64,000 nt of DNA. Source: Aggregatibacter actinomycetemcomitans DSM 8324. Its GTDB lineage: Bacteria > Pseudomonadota > Gammaproteobacteria > Enterobacterales > Pasteurellaceae. The translations under genes and the position numbers were made by a program. The stretch covers positions 176 to 64,175 of the forward strand of contig NZ_AQUU01000007.1 in the NCBI RefSeq assembly GCF_000372365.1, in the 5' to 3' direction. The notes beneath the pieces are model-generated. The model saw only the letters and a program-made list of their open reading frames with translations. It searched no databases and was not told the origin of the DNA. Shown in pieces: positions 38,880 through 48,893 of the stretch (position 1 is its first letter; each line of letters starts with the position of its first letter).

Positions 38880-39061
38880 AATGAATCCTCCGGTGAAATA
38901 ACCTTACCATTATGCTGACTTGGTTATTTTTATTAAGCAAAAAATGTGAATTTTGTGATCTGCGTAGCGATTTAAGTGCGGTCATCTTTTTCGGTGTTTT
39001 GCTTTTCTGATAATCTATTGCTGATTATATTGAGTCGGTTTATGGCATAAGGATTAATTCA

Positions 39062-40054
39062 ATGAATAACCAAATACAAATTTACACTAGTCAGGACGGG
39101 AAGGTTTCGTTAACCGTGTCTTTTGAGAAGGAGACGGTTTGGCTTAGCCAGTCTGAAATGGCGAAATTATTTAGTACAAGTATAGATAATATTAGCCTGC
39201 ACCTTAAAAATATATATTTGGAGCATGAGCTTGATGAAATTTTAACTACCGAGGATTTCTCGGTAGTTCGACAAGAAGGTAAACGTAAGGTTAAGCGTAC
39301 AATTAAATATTACAATCTCGATGCTATCATTTCCGTCGGATATCGAATTAGTTCTAAGCGGGCAACGCAATTCCGTCAATGGGCTACACAAACCTTGAAG
39401 CAATATTTGGTACAGGGTTACGCATTAAATGATCGACGCTTACAAGAACGAGGGATTGAATTTGAACAAGTGATAGGTTTGCTTGGGCAGACCTTGAGTA
39501 ATCAATCTTTGTTATCTGACGAAGGCAAAGCCGTATTGTCTGTTGTGCAGGATTATGCTAGGAGTTGGAGTTTGTTACAGGCTTACGATGAGCAAAGTCT
39601 AACGGCTAATCAGCATAAGCAAAATAATATGGTTCTGTTGGTGTTAGATGACGTATTACAGGCAATTTCTCAATTAAAACAGGCGTTAGTGGAAAAAGGG
39701 GAAGCGACGGCGTTGTTTGGACAACAACGAAATTCCGGTTTAGCCTCTGCCATTGCCACGATTGAACAAGGATTCGGTGACACGCTTTTTTATCCGAATG
39801 TTGCCAGCCGAGCGGCGAATTTATTGTATTTTATTATCAAAAATCATCCGTTGACCGATGGCAATAAACGCACGGGATCTTTCCTGTTTTTATGGTATTT
39901 GCGGTTGAATCAACACTTATTGGCAAGGCCGGTAGAACAATTGATTAATGACAATACTTTAGTGGCATTAGCATTGCTTGTGGCGGAAAGTTTGCCTGAA
40001 CAGAAAGAACTCATGATTAAGTTGATTGAGCATTTTATTTTGCTAAAAAACTAG
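39062..40054 (+). CDS. RhuM-family protein with C-terminal Fic/Doc domain
   Basis: A 330-residue protein. Residues 1-130 are the RhuM (virulence-associated) domain: WLSQSEMAKLFSTS resembles a DNA-binding helix, then YYNLDAIISVGYRI and FRQWATQTL. The C-terminal part has the Fic/Doc signature HPLTDGNKRTGSFLF, with the catalytic His and the anion-binding GNKRTG loop; the usual Phe is Leu. Fic enzymes transfer AMP or phosphate to proteins. No antitoxin gene is adjacent and no clear [ST]xxxE[GN] inhibitory helix was found. AAGGA precedes the ATG. The target is unknown. Confidence 0.8.
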   Translation: MNNQIQIYTSQDGKVSLTVSFEKETVWLSQSEMAKLFSTSIDNISLHLKNIYLEHELDEILTTEDFSVVRQEGKRKVKRTIKYYNLDAIISVGYRISSKRATQFRQWATQTLKQYLVQGYALNDRRLQERGIEFEQVIGLLGQTLSNQSLLSDEGKAVLSVVQDYARSWSLLQAYDEQSLTANQHKQNNMVLLVLDDVLQAISQLKQALVEKGEATALFGQQRNSGLASAIATIEQGFGDTLFYPNVASRAANLLYFIIKNHPLTDGNKRTGSFLFLWYLRLNQHLLARPVEQLINDNTLVALALLVAESLPEQKELMIKLIEHFILLKN

Positions 40055-40076
40055 CATTCAAACTTTAGAATAAATA

Positions 40077-40120
40077 AAAGTGCGGTGAAAATTCTTTGTG
40101 TTTTTTCACCGCACTTTTTT
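40077..40120. terminator. Bidirectional terminator (inverted uptake-signal pair)
   Basis: AAAAGTGCGGTGAAAA (40077-40092) pairs with TTTTTTCACCGCACTTTTTT (40101-40120), between convergent RhuM-Fic and yvcK genes. Confidence 0.85.
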
Positions 40121-41087
40121 AGATATTAATGGCTTCCAAATGTTCTTCGTCGTCGTGCGATTCCAGCAGTTCGCCCAATAGCTCGTCAATGGCGGAGCAG
40201 AGGAGGGCGCGGTCGTGGCGGTAGGTGATGTCGTCGGCGTTGAGGCGACCGGCGAGGATTTTGATGTCGTGCAGATTTTCCGGTGCGTTGTCAAAAGGAA
40301 CAATGGCGGCATCAATGATCGGTTTGCCGATGGTGTCGTTAATCCAACGGATGCGATCAGCAAGGGAAAGCCTTGCTGCGGGGCTGCGTTCGATACCGAG
40401 ATTATCAATAAAAATTTTCTTGGCTTGGCTTTGTTGCAGTTGTTCAATGACTTCAGACAAGAGAATCGGCGGTAGAATGCTGGTTAAAAAACTGCCGGGA
40501 CCGAATAAAATCACTTCAGCTTCTTTTAATGCGCTAATGGCTTCCGGCGTGGCTTGCACATAGGGAACAAGAAAAATGGATTTTGGTAGTTCGGTTAAGC
40601 TGTCCACGCTCACTTCGCCTACCACGCTGGCGCCGCTGCCTGAAATGGCGGCGAGATGCACGGGCTGCTCCGACATTGGGATGATGAAGGATTTGACATC
40701 AAGCAAATCACGAATCAGATTAACCGCTTCCATCGGGCGAATATGTAAATCTTCCAATGCTTTTAGCATCAGATTGCCGAGATTGTGTCCCGCCAGTTCG
40801 CCGTTGCCGCTGAAGCGATATTCAAATAAGGCGGAGGCAGTGCTCGGCTGCGTAATGATTTGATTTAAACAATTGCGTAAATCGCCCCAGGCTATGCCGC
40901 CTTGAGCGCTACGAATGCGTCCGGTGGAACCGCCGTTATCGGTGGTGGTGACAATGGCGGTGAGGCGTTCGTTCATAAAACTTAAGGCTGACATGACCCG
41001 ACCTAATCCGTGTCCTCCGCCAATCGCCACGATTTTTTTTATTTTGCTCAGATTTTCGTGTTGTTGATAGCCGTTAAAGTCCGCCAT
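40119..41087 (-). CDS. yvcK: YvcK/YbhK (CofD-like) protein
   Basis: A 322-residue CofD-fold protein of the gluconeogenesis-factor family (E. coli YbhK). AIGGGHGLGRVMSAL opens the Rossmann-like fold; TTTDNGGSTGRIR, ISGSGASVVG and LFGPGSFLTSILP are family blocks. In Firmicutes YvcK binds UDP-sugars and affects cell shape; the role in Pasteurellaceae is not established. It is divergent from moaA, as ybhK is in E. coli. Confidence 0.88.
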   Translation of the reverse strand: MADFNGYQQHENLSKIKKIVAIGGGHGLGRVMSALSFMNERLTAIVTTTDNGGSTGRIRSAQGGIAWGDLRNCLNQIITQPSTASALFEYRFSGNGELAGHNLGNLMLKALEDLHIRPMEAVNLIRDLLDVKSFIIPMSEQPVHLAAISGSGASVVGEVSVDSLTELPKSIFLVPYVQATPEAISALKEAEVILFGPGSFLTSILPPILLSEVIEQLQQSQAKKIFIDNLGIERSPAARLSLADRIRWINDTIGKPIIDAAIVPFDNAPENLHDIKILAGRLNADDITYRHDRALLCSAIDELLGELLESHDDEEHLEAINI

Positions 41088-41316
41088 TTTATTTTCCTTT
41101 ATTTTGTTTTCGGCAATAGTAACGATGATTTTAAATCGTAAGTTTATAATTATTATGAGGTAGATAAATACCTTTTATTGTTATTTTTATCGTTATGTAA
41201 TTTATTATATAATTGATTTTAAAGAATTTTGTTATTTTATAATCTAGATCAAATTAATTGATTGCAATTGCCGAATTTAATCTTTTACAATACGAAAAAC
41301 TTAATTTAACGCATAT

Positions 41317-41436
41317 AACTCCGAGTTTACTTAACCTACGTTTTGGTCTCAAAATAGGGTGGTAATGCCAATAATACGCAGTTCGTATTATTCAGGGATA
41401 CGTTGGAAACGATTTATCCTCTCCGTTTTTAGAAAG
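41317..41436 (+). promoter_or_regulatory. Probable Moco riboswitch in the moaA leader
   Basis: The leader ahead of moaA is long (the intergenic gap is 356 bases) and strongly structured. It holds an AATAATACG/CGTATTATT hairpin (about 41372-41395), a GGTGGTAATGCC block, and a CGTT-GGAA-ACG hairpin with a tetraloop-like apex (about 41402-41413). Arrangement and position fit the Moco RNA motif found before moaA in gamma-proteobacteria. I could not align it to the covariance model. The first about 230 bases of the gap are AT-rich and show no other feature. Confidence 0.65.
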
Positions 41437-41443
41437 GTGTCAA

Positions 41444-42457
41444 ATGCAAACCATTCCAATCAAAAATGTTGGGGCGACTCAACTAGTTGATTCGTTCCAA
41501 CGTGCGTATTACTATTTGCGACTGTCAATTACCGATGTGTGTAATTTCCGTTGCAATTATTGTCTGCCTGACGGTTATCAACCGGAACCCAATAAGCCGA
41601 GCTTTTTGACCTTAGATGAAATTCGTCGTTTGGTGAATAGTTTCAGCATTATGGGAACGGAAAAAGTACGCCTCACCGGCGGCGAACCTACGCTCCGCAA
41701 GGATTTTCTCGCTATTGCTGAAACGATCAGCCAAATTGAAGGTATTAAACAAATTGCCTTAACCACCAATGGATTTCGTTTATTAAAAGACGTTGAACAC
41801 TGGAAAAATGCCGGCATTACATCCATTAATGTAAGTGTTGACAGCTTGGATGTCAGAATGTTCCAACGGATTACCGGCGTAGATAAATTTGATGACATTA
41901 TGCGTGGCATTGATCGCGCTTTTGAATGCGGCTATCAAAAAATCAAAGTAAATTCCGTGCTGATGAAAGACTTAAATGACAAGGATTTTTCCGGTTTTCT
42001 GGCGTGGATTAAAGATAAGCCCATTCAGATGCGTTTTATCGAATTAATGCAAACCGGCGAGATGAATGCTTTCTTCCAAAGACATCATTTATCCGGGCAG
42101 GTACTGGAACAAAAATTACTGCGTTCAGGTTGGCAGCTGCAGATGAAAAATCGCTCTGATGGTCCAGCAAAAGTGTTTCGCCATCCGGATTACGTAGGCG
42201 AAATTGGCTTAATCATGCCTTATGAGAAAAATTTCTGCGCCAGCTGTAACCGTTTACGGGTTTCCGCCAAAGGGAAATTGCACCTTTGTTTATTCGGCGA
42301 GGAAGGCATTGAATTACGCGATTTGTTACAATACGATAAGCAGCAACTCATTTTGCAATCAAGAATTTTTTCTGCGTTACAAGGTAAGCGTGAACATCAT
42401 TATCTGCACATCGGCGATAGTGGCGTACGTAGTCATTTGGCAAGTATCGGCGGTTAA
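41444..42457 (+). CDS. moaA: GTP 3',8-cyclase MoaA
   Basis: A 337-residue radical-SAM enzyme that starts molybdopterin synthesis from GTP. The N-terminal 4Fe-4S motif CNFRCNYC and the C-terminal cluster [19 protein letters not shown] are present, and the protein ends in Gly-Gly, needed for activity. AGAAAGG precedes the ATG. First gene of moaACDE. Confidence 0.97.
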   Translation: MQTIPIKNVGATQLVDSFQRAYYYLRLSITDVCNFRCNYCLPDGYQPEPNKPSFLTLDEIRRLVNSFSIMGTEKVRLTGGEPTLRKDFLAIAETISQIEGIKQIALTTNGFRLLKDVEHWKNAGITSINVSVDSLDVRMFQRITGVDKFDDIMRGIDRAFECGYQKIKVNSVLMKDLNDKDFSGFLAWIKDKPIQMRFIELMQTGEMNAFFQRHHLSGQVLEQKLLRSGWQLQMKNRSDGPAKVFRHPDYVGEIGLIMPYEKNFCASCNRLRVSAKGKLHLCLFGEEGIELRDLLQYDKQQLILQSRIFSALQGKREHHYLHIGDSGVRSHLASIGG

Positions 42458-42508
42458 TGCACGCCGATTTTGAAAAACAGCAAGAAAATCAACCGCACTT
42501 TAATTATC

Positions 42509-42991
42509 ATGGCCACATTTACTCACATTAATTTCCATGGGGAAGCCAATATGGTGGACGTTTCCGCCAAAGCCGAAACCGTCCGTGAAGCCCGCGCTGA
42601 GGCTTATGTTTGTATGGCGCCCGAAACCTTACAAATGATCCTGTCCGGTCAGCATCACAAAGGCGATGTGTTCGCCACCGCCCGCATTGCCGGCATTCAG
42701 GCGGCAAAACGCACGTGGGAATTGATTCCCTTGTGCCATCCGTTATTGCTTTCGAAAGTTGAAGTGAGCTTAACGGCACTTCTTGAAACCAATCAGGTGC
42801 GTATTGAAAGCCTGTGTAAATTAACCGGTAAAACAGGCGTGGAAATGGAAGCCTTAACTGCGGCGAGTGTTGCCGCCTTGACGATTTATGATATGTGCAA
42901 AGCGGTGCAAAAGGATATGGTGATTGAATCCGTACGCTTGCTGGAAAAGTGCGGTGGAAAATCCGGGCATTTTATCGCGGAGGAAAAATAA
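42509..42991 (+). CDS. moaC: Cyclic pyranopterin monophosphate synthase MoaC
   Basis: MoaC, 160 residues, converts the MoaA product to cPMP. The [18 protein letters not shown] and [25 protein letters not shown] blocks contain the conserved active-site His and Asp/Lys. ATG 42509 (MATFTHIN); an in-frame ATG at 42470 has no support. One-base overlap with moaD. Confidence 0.97.
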   Translation: MATFTHINFHGEANMVDVSAKAETVREARAEAYVCMAPETLQMILSGQHHKGDVFATARIAGIQAAKRTWELIPLCHPLLLSKVEVSLTALLETNQVRIESLCKLTGKTGVEMEALTAASVAALTIYDMCKAVQKDMVIESVRLLEKCGGKSGHFIAEEK

Positions 42992-43239
42992 TGTTACGCG
43001 TTTTATTTTTTGCGCAAACCCGAGAATTAATCGGCTTGGATTTTATTGAAGTGGAAAGCGATTTCACAACGGCAGAAGATGTGCGCCAATACTTAGTAGC
43101 TGAGAAAGGCGATAAATGGGCGCTGGCATTGCAATCGGATAAATTATTGGTTGCTATAAATCAAACTCTGATGCCGCTGGAAAGTGCGGTCAAAAATGGC
43201 GATGAAATTGCGTTTTTCCCGCCGGTCACCGGGGGCTAA
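42991..43239 (+). CDS. moaD: Molybdopterin synthase sulfur-carrier subunit MoaD
   Basis: An 82-residue ubiquitin-like protein ending in PPVTGG; the terminal Gly is thiocarboxylated. GAGG precedes the ATG, which shares a base with the moaC stop. An uptake-signal core lies inside the gene, tolerated in codons for LESAVKNG. Confidence 0.95.
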   Translation: MLRVLFFAQTRELIGLDFIEVESDFTTAEDVRQYLVAEKGDKWALALQSDKLLVAINQTLMPLESAVKNGDEIAFFPPVTGG

Positions 43240-43695
43240 ATGGACGATATTCAAATTTCCGTACAGGAGCAGCCTTTTGATCAAAATGCGGTTTACCATT
43301 GGTTAAGCGGGCAACATTCCGTGGGCGCTGTGGTGATTTTTGTAGGTAAAGTGCGTGATATGAATTTGGGCGAGGAAGTCAGCAGTTTATATTTGGAGCA
43401 TTACCCCGCCATGACCCATAAAGCCTTGCTGGATATTGCGCAACAGGCGAAAGTGCGGTGGAATTTACAGAAGATTTCCATTATCCATAGGGTCGGATTA
43501 TTGCATACGGGCGATGAAATCGTGCTGGTGGGAACGGCTTCGGCACACCGTGGCGATGCTTATCACGCCAATGAATTCATTATGGATTATTTAAAAACCA
43601 AAGCGCCTTTTTGGAAAAAGGAACAAATAGAAAAAGGTGAGCGTTGGATTGAAGAGCGAGATAGTGATTATGTCGCTGCCGATAAATGGAAATAA
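43240..43695 (+). CDS. moaE: Molybdopterin synthase catalytic subunit MoaE
   Basis: MoaE, 151 residues, inserts the dithiolene sulfurs from MoaD into cPMP. FVGKVRDMNLG, LEHYPAMTHKAL, RVGLLHTGDEIVLVG and FWKKEQ with the conserved lysines are seen. It begins directly after the moaD stop. Confidence 0.96.
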   Translation: MDDIQISVQEQPFDQNAVYHWLSGQHSVGAVVIFVGKVRDMNLGEEVSSLYLEHYPAMTHKALLDIAQQAKVRWNLQKISIIHRVGLLHTGDEIVLVGTASAHRGDAYHANEFIMDYLKTKAPFWKKEQIEKGERWIEERDSDYVAADKWK

Positions 43696-43721
43696 GGCTG
43701 AACCTATTTTATCCCTAACGG

Positions 43722-43759
43722 AAAAATCCTTGATTTCTTCATGAAACAGGGATTTTTTT
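43722..43759 (+). terminator. Terminator of moaACDE
   Basis: AAAAATCCTTG pairs with CAGGGATTTTTTT around a 14-base loop, soon after moaE. Confidence 0.7.
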
Positions 43760-43797
43760 CGGGCTGAGCGTAAAATCTCGTGGTTTTCTTGGAAAAG

Positions 43798-43833
43798 AAC
43801 GGTCGCTTTATGCTAGAATAAGCGACCGTTTTT
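43798..43833 (+). terminator. Second terminator before sspA
   Basis: AACGGTCGCTT (43798-43808) pairs with AAGCGACCGTT (43820-43830), then TTT. The loop contains TAGAAT, which might double as a -10 for sspA; that is speculative. Confidence 0.7.
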
Positions 43834-43894
43834 CTTGGTATCGGGTGATACCAATTGAATATTTTAAAATTATTTTGAGTCGTCGGAGGAATAG

Positions 43895-44536
43895 ATGACA
43901 AGCTCTGCAAATAAACGTTCTGTAATGACGCTATTTTCAAACAAAACCGATGTTTATTGCCACCAAGTGCGCATCGTGTTAGCAGAGAAAGGCGTAGCTT
44001 ATGAAACGGAAATTGTAGATCAGCAAGCATTATCAGAAGATTTAATGGAACTTAATCCGTATGGTACCTTGCCGACTTTAGTTGATCGTGATCTCGTCTT
44101 ATTTAATTCCCGTATTATTATGGAATACCTGGATGAACGTTTTCCACATCCGCCGTTAATGCCGGTTTATCCTGTTGCGCGCGGCAAAAGTCGTTTATTA
44201 ATGTTACGCATTGAACAGGATTGGTATCCAACCTTAGAAAAAGCACAATGCGACTTATCCGACACAGAGCGCGCCGCTGCATTGAAGCAATTGAAAGAAG
44301 AAATTCTGGCTGTTGCGCCGATTTTTAATCAGAACACCTATTTTATGAGTGACGAATTTAGCTTAATCGACTGCTATATGGCACCGTTGTTATGGCGTAT
44401 GCAGGGATTAGGCGTAGAATTCAGCGGTGCCGGCAGCAAAGCGATTAAAGCCTATATGACCCGCGTGTTTGAACGGGATTCTTTCCTGCAATCCGTGGGC
44501 GAATTAGCGCCGAAAAATCTGATGGATGAAAAATAA
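43895..44536 (+). CDS. sspA: Stringent starvation protein A
   Basis: SspA, 213 residues, a GST-fold RNA-polymerase-associated regulator of stationary-phase and virulence genes. FSNKTDVYCHQVRIVLAEKG and LNPYGTLPTLVDRDLVLFNSRIIMEYLDERFPHPPLMP are diagnostic. GGAGGA precedes the ATG; an internal ATG at 43925 is an alternative. In operon with sspB. Confidence 0.96.
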   Translation: MTSSANKRSVMTLFSNKTDVYCHQVRIVLAEKGVAYETEIVDQQALSEDLMELNPYGTLPTLVDRDLVLFNSRIIMEYLDERFPHPPLMPVYPVARGKSRLLMLRIEQDWYPTLEKAQCDLSDTERAAALKQLKEEILAVAPIFNQNTYFMSDEFSLIDCYMAPLLWRMQGLGVEFSGAGSKAIKAYMTRVFERDSFLQSVGELAPKNLMDEK

Positions 44537-44547
44537 TAGGTCATCTC

Positions 44548-45009
44548 ATGGAATATAAATCCTCACCGAAACGCCCCTATTTATTAAGGGCTTATTACGA
44601 TTGGTTAATTGATAACGACTTCACGCCGTATTTAGTGGTAGATGCCACGTATTGGGGCGTAAAAGTGCCGGTGGAGTATGTCAAAGACGGACAAATCGTT
44701 TTGAATTTGTCTGCCAATGCCACCGGTAATTTACAATTGACTAATGATTTTATTCAATTTAACGCGCGTTTTCGTGGTGTGTCTCAGGATATTTATATTC
44801 CGCTTGGCGCTGCATTAGCGATTTATGCCCGTGAAAATGGTGACGGTGTGATGTTTGAACCTGAAGCCGCTTATGAACACCCTGAGCAGGCAGAAGAACA
44901 ACCGACAGGTTTTGAAAATGCCGTAGATAAAGCGGATCAAAAGGATAAATCGGATAAACCAAAATCAGGCGAGAAAAAATCCACCTCCCATTTACGCATT
45001 GTAAAATAG
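44548..45009 (+). CDS. sspB: ClpXP adaptor SspB
   Basis: SspB, 153 residues, delivers ssrA-tagged proteins to ClpXP. The N-terminal substrate-binding fold (residues 1-110) has RPYLLRAYYDWLIDN and IYIPLGAALAIYARENG. An acidic linker leads to the ClpX-binding tail STSHLRIVK. Confidence 0.96.
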   Translation: MEYKSSPKRPYLLRAYYDWLIDNDFTPYLVVDATYWGVKVPVEYVKDGQIVLNLSANATGNLQLTNDFIQFNARFRGVSQDIYIPLGAALAIYARENGDGVMFEPEAAYEHPEQAEEQPTGFENAVDKADQKDKSDKPKSGEKKSTSHLRIVK

Positions 45010-45037
45010 TTGTTCGATCATCAAATAAAAAACACTG

Positions 45038-45068
45038 AAAAAAGATACCGCACTTTGGTATCTTTTTT
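45038..45068 (+). terminator. Terminator of sspAB
   Basis: AAAAAAGATACC pairs with GGTATCTTTTTT; the loop carries most of an uptake-signal core. Confidence 0.85.
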
Positions 45069-45120
45069 GTTATCGGGGAAACAAAAGTGTGGTCGTTTTT
45101 TCCGGCAGTTTTGAAAGTAT

Positions 45121-45157
45121 AAAAAAATCGCCTTGCTATATAAACAAGGCGATTTTT
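45121..45157. terminator. Terminator of asnS
   Basis: AAAAATCGCCTTG (45123-45135) pairs with CAAGGCGATTTTT (45145-45157). Usable on both strands; it is 15 bases after the asnS stop. Confidence 0.85.
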
Positions 45158-45171
45158 ACGTTTATGATGAA

Positions 45172-46575
45172 TTAGAAATTTGCGTTACGCGGAGCACGTG
45201 GGAACGGGATCACATCACGAATATTTTGCAACCCTGTCACATAAACAATTAAACGTTCAAAGCCCAAGCCAAAGCCGGAATGCGGAACCGTGCCGTAACG
45301 ACGCAAATCACGATACCACCAATAATCTTCCGGATTTAGCCCCATTTCCGCCATGCGTTTGTCTAATACGTCTAAACGTTCTTCACGTTGCGAACCGCCG
45401 ATAATTTCACCAATGCCCGGCGCTAAAACATCCATTGCCGCAACGGTTTGTCCATCGTCATTTAAGCGCATATAGAAGGCTTTAATTTCTTTCGGATAGT
45501 TTTTCACCACAACAGGGGATTTGAAATAATCTTCTGCCAAATAGCGCTCATGTTCGGAGGAAAGGTCAATGCCCCAAGAAACCGGGAATTCAAAGGTTTT
45601 ACCGGATTTCAGTAAAATCTCAATGGCGTCGGTGTAATCCACTTGTGCGAAATCGGAGTTAATGAAACGTTCCAAACGATTAATCACATCGCCGTCAACG
45701 TGTTTGGCAAAGAATTCCAAATCATCGCGACGTTCTGCCAATACGGCACGGAAGACGTATTTCAACATATCTTCGGCAAGTTTGGCATTATCGGCAAGCG
45801 TGGCGAATGCCACTTCCGGTTCAATCATCCAGAATTCCGCTAAGTGACGGGTTGTGTTGGAGTTTTCAGCGCGGAAGGTTGGCCCGAAGGTGTAAATTTT
45901 ACTTAATGCGCAAGCATAGGTTTCACCGTTTAACTGACCGGACACTGTGAGGAAAGATTCTTTACCGAAGAAATCCTGGCTAAAATCCACCGCACCTTTG
46001 TCGGTACGTGGCAAATTTTCTAAATCTAAGGTGGAAACGCGGAACATTTCACCCGCACCTTCGGTATCGGAAGCGGTGATTAGTGGGGTGGCAACCCAGT
46101 AGAAACCTTGTTCATGAAAGAAACGATGAATGGCTTGTGCCAAGCAATGACGAACACGGGCAACTGCACCGATAATATTGGTGCGCGGGCGTAGGTGCGC
46201 CACTTCGCGTAAATATTCGATAGAGTGACGTTTTGCCGCCATCGGGTAAGTTTCCGGATCTTCTACCCAACCGGTGACTTCCACTTTTTCCGCTTGTAAT
46301 TCTACTGCCTGACCTTCTGCCGGCGATTCGACTACGGTGCCGGTGACAACCACGGAACAACCCGCCGTTAAGCGTAAAACTTCAGATTCATAATTGGCAA
46401 TGTCATTATTTACAATAGCTTGAATGGGTGCGAAGCAAGAACCGTCATAAACGGCAAGAAAGGATAGGCCTGCTTTGGAGTCGCGACGGGTGCGCACCCA
46501 GCCGCGCACAGTCACTTTTTCGCCAATTGCAATTTTGCCTTGCAGCACATTTACAATTGATGCAATTTTTGTCAT
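45172..46575 (-). CDS. asnS: Asparaginyl-tRNA synthetase
   Basis: AsnRS, 467 residues, class IIb. The N-terminal OB-fold anticodon domain has [20 protein letters not shown]. Motif 2 is [25 protein letters not shown] and motif 3 is [27 protein letters not shown]. Usual length; single gene. Confidence 0.98.
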   Translation of the reverse strand: MTKIASIVNVLQGKIAIGEKVTVRGWVRTRRDSKAGLSFLAVYDGSCFAPIQAIVNNDIANYESEVLRLTAGCSVVVTGTVVESPAEGQAVELQAEKVEVTGWVEDPETYPMAAKRHSIEYLREVAHLRPRTNIIGAVARVRHCLAQAIHRFFHEQGFYWVATPLITASDTEGAGEMFRVSTLDLENLPRTDKGAVDFSQDFFGKESFLTVSGQLNGETYACALSKIYTFGPTFRAENSNTTRHLAEFWMIEPEVAFATLADNAKLAEDMLKYVFRAVLAERRDDLEFFAKHVDGDVINRLERFINSDFAQVDYTDAIEILLKSGKTFEFPVSWGIDLSSEHERYLAEDYFKSPVVVKNYPKEIKAFYMRLNDDGQTVAAMDVLAPGIGEIIGGSQREERLDVLDKRMAEMGLNPEDYWWYRDLRRYGTVPHSGFGLGFERLIVYVTGLQNIRDVIPFPRAPRNANF

Positions 46576-46770
46576 ATATACCTCAAAATTAATACATTTT
46601 TGAAAACCGGGTTAGTTTACCTCAAGTTGGAAAAATTACCAAAATCTATCGGAATTTTTTATTTTTGTGACAGGGAACACAGATTTGACTTAAATTTCTT
46701 GAATAAAAGCAATGAACTGGTATAAATAATTTCACTAAATAAATTATTATAAAAAATACGGAATTATTTA

Positions 46771-48000
46771 ATGAAAAAGGAAGACAAAACCCCATCTCGT
46801 TTAATTCAGCTTGGTAAAATTTACCGTTTAATAGAGCAGTTTGAAGAAATCTCACGTATTGAATTATCAAAACTTTCCGGTTTAGCGCCGGCATCCATTA
46901 CATCGTTGAGCCGTTCCCTCATTGAAAAACGATTGATTATGGAAAAAACCTCAAGAAATACCGACAACCGCGGACGTCCTGCCATTGCCCTGTGTGTTTC
47001 GCCGTTTTATTGGCAAGCTTTATGTGCCACGTTAATGGAGGATCGGTTTGAAATTATTTTGAGTGAATTGGACGGCGTAATTATTGAACAAAGCGTTTTC
47101 CCCTTGCAAAAAGATGATTTAGAATGTCTGGATAAATTTCTGGTAAAAAGCGTCAAACAATTTCTGGCTGAAACCCACTCACTTGCCCGCCCGATAACCT
47201 TTTCCGTTACCGTGGGCGGTGAATTGGATAAAAATGGTTATTTAATTAAACTGGGATGTACGAAATTCGCCCATTTGGATCTGAAATCCTTGTTTACACC
47301 GTATTTCAATATTCCGATTTTAATTGCCGAATATTTCAAAACCTGGTTATTGGCGGAATCCACCTTGGGTAATGTGATCAACTGTGATGATGTACTGTTT
47401 TTACAGTTGGACGATGAAATTAACCTCAGCGTGTTATCAGAAGGGGAGCTGTTATTTAGCAGGGAACAGGACAAAATCAATATTAATCATTTGATTGTGC
47501 CGCGCTTAAACGAGCTTCAAGCGCTCATTAATCACGATTTACCGGAAGTTGAGCGTTACCAGGTACAACATCAAGTCACCCATCGGGCGATTGCACAGTT
47601 TATTGATGCCCTTTATCCGAATCGTGTTTTCAGCAACAATTCCGAGAAAATGAATTTCCTGTGTGAACAGATTCAATTAAAAGATAAAAACGCGTTGCGG
47701 ATTATTGAACATATTACCGATTGCCTGGCTTATATCTTAATGAATCTGGTTCATATTTTTTCCGCGCGGCGGGTGATGCTAAACTCCAGCTTGCTGCAAC
47801 TGAAAGATTTCCTGCTCGAACAGCTTAATCGTAAATTAAAATCCTATTTAGTCGATAACATCAGCACAGTTTCGGTGATTGCCGGCAAATATGAATGGAA
47901 TAGCCCGATCGTCGCTGCTTCTGCGATTAAGCAGGGCATATATGACGGAAGTTTGCTGACTTCGTTGGTAAAACAAGAAGAAAACATCATAAATTTCTAA
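46771..48000 (+). CDS. mlc: ROK-family repressor, Mlc-like
   Basis: A 409-residue transcriptional repressor. The N-terminal winged helix is ISRIELSKLSGLAPASITSLSRSLIEKRLI. The ROK-fold C-terminal part lacks both the usual kinase ATP loop and the zinc Cys cluster (CXCGXXGCXE), so it cannot be a sugar kinase and is a divergent ROK regulator. It lies just before bioD; in E. coli mlc and ynfK (bioD2) are also adjacent, which supports the Mlc assignment. In E. coli Mlc controls glucose PTS genes; here the target is inferred only. Confidence 0.72.
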   Translation: MKKEDKTPSRLIQLGKIYRLIEQFEEISRIELSKLSGLAPASITSLSRSLIEKRLIMEKTSRNTDNRGRPAIALCVSPFYWQALCATLMEDRFEIILSELDGVIIEQSVFPLQKDDLECLDKFLVKSVKQFLAETHSLARPITFSVTVGGELDKNGYLIKLGCTKFAHLDLKSLFTPYFNIPILIAEYFKTWLLAESTLGNVINCDDVLFLQLDDEINLSVLSEGELLFSREQDKININHLIVPRLNELQALINHDLPEVERYQVQHQVTHRAIAQFIDALYPNRVFSNNSEKMNFLCEQIQLKDKNALRIIEHITDCLAYILMNLVHIFSARRVMLNSSLLQLKDFLLEQLNRKLKSYLVDNISTVSVIAGKYEWNSPIVAASAIKQGIYDGSLLTSLVKQEENIINF

Positions 48001-48076
48001 AACTTTGTTTTAGCTCAATATTACGCATTGTAATTTCCTTTAGAATCTATCTTACTAGTATGAGAAGGGGGATACA

Positions 48077-48805
48077 ATGAGTAGTTTTTTTGTTACCGGT
48101 ACGGACACCGATGTAGGTAAAACTGTTGTTAGTCGCGCGATTATGCAGGCTTTACAGAAAATCGGCATACAGGTCGTCGGTTATAAGCCAATTGCATTCG
48201 GTCAAGAAGACGTGATTTATCCCGACAGCCAAAAGCAAACTGCCGGCGATTATGACAGGAAAGACAATCCCGACGTATTAACGTTAATAAACAGTACTAA
48301 AGAAAAAGTGCATTACGAAGACGTCAACAGCTATACCTTCCGGCATTCCATGCCCATTTTGAATGAAAGTTGCAAACGTGTTCAAATTAATAAGCTAAAT
48401 GTGGATTTAGCACGTTTGTGTTCCCGTTACCAATCTGTTTTAGTAGAAGGCGCCTTCGGTTGGCTAACACCGATCAATAAGGATTACAGTTTTGCCGATT
48501 GGGCCGGTGAGCAAAAAATGCCTGTTGTTTTAGTAGTGGGTATTAAAGAGGGGTGCATTAATCACACATTATTAACCGTGCAATCGATTCTTGAACGTGG
48601 TTTACCGCTGCTCGGCTGGGTCGCAAACCGAATAAACCCGGGTTTAGGACATTATGCCGAAGTGATCGAAACCCTAAAACAAAAAGTCGATGCGCCACTG
48701 CTGGGTGAGGTTTCTTATATTCACAAACCGGAAGAACAAGATCTCAGCCGTTTCATCACCGACATCGACCGCTTGACGTATATGCAAACGGAACCGGTGG
48801 CATAA
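48077..48805 (+). CDS. bioD: ATP-dependent dethiobiotin synthetase
   Basis: BioD, 242 residues, closes the ureido ring of biotin. The P-loop is FFVTGTDTDVGKTVVSRA near residue 8. VLVEGAFGWLTPI, and a loop with VGIKEGCINHTLLT, are typical. It is the BioD2/YnfK type by its place next to mlc; no other biotin genes are nearby. Confidence 0.93.
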   Translation: MSSFFVTGTDTDVGKTVVSRAIMQALQKIGIQVVGYKPIAFGQEDVIYPDSQKQTAGDYDRKDNPDVLTLINSTKEKVHYEDVNSYTFRHSMPILNESCKRVQINKLNVDLARLCSRYQSVLVEGAFGWLTPINKDYSFADWAGEQKMPVVLVVGIKEGCINHTLLTVQSILERGLPLLGWVANRINPGLGHYAEVIETLKQKVDAPLLGEVSYIHKPEEQDLSRFITDIDRLTYMQTEPVA

Positions 48806-48847
48806 AAGTGCGGTGGGTTTTACCGATGTTTTTTACGGTATATCAAC

Positions 48848-48885
48848 AAAAAATCGTAGAGAGTTGTCCCCCCTACGATTTTTTT
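48848..48885. terminator. Bidirectional terminator bioD/lsrK
   Basis: AAAAAATCGTAG pairs with CTACGATTTTTTT around a 13-base loop, between convergent genes. Confidence 0.85.
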
Positions 48886-48893
48886 ATCGTTCG

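Noticed and set aside
43811-43833. TAGAAT in a hairpin loop as the sspA -10
   Set aside because: No -35 at proper distance and the element is better explained as a terminator loop.
46771-48000. N-acetylmannosamine or glucose ROK kinase
   Set aside because: The ATP-binding and zinc motifs of ROK kinases are missing and an N-terminal winged helix is present.
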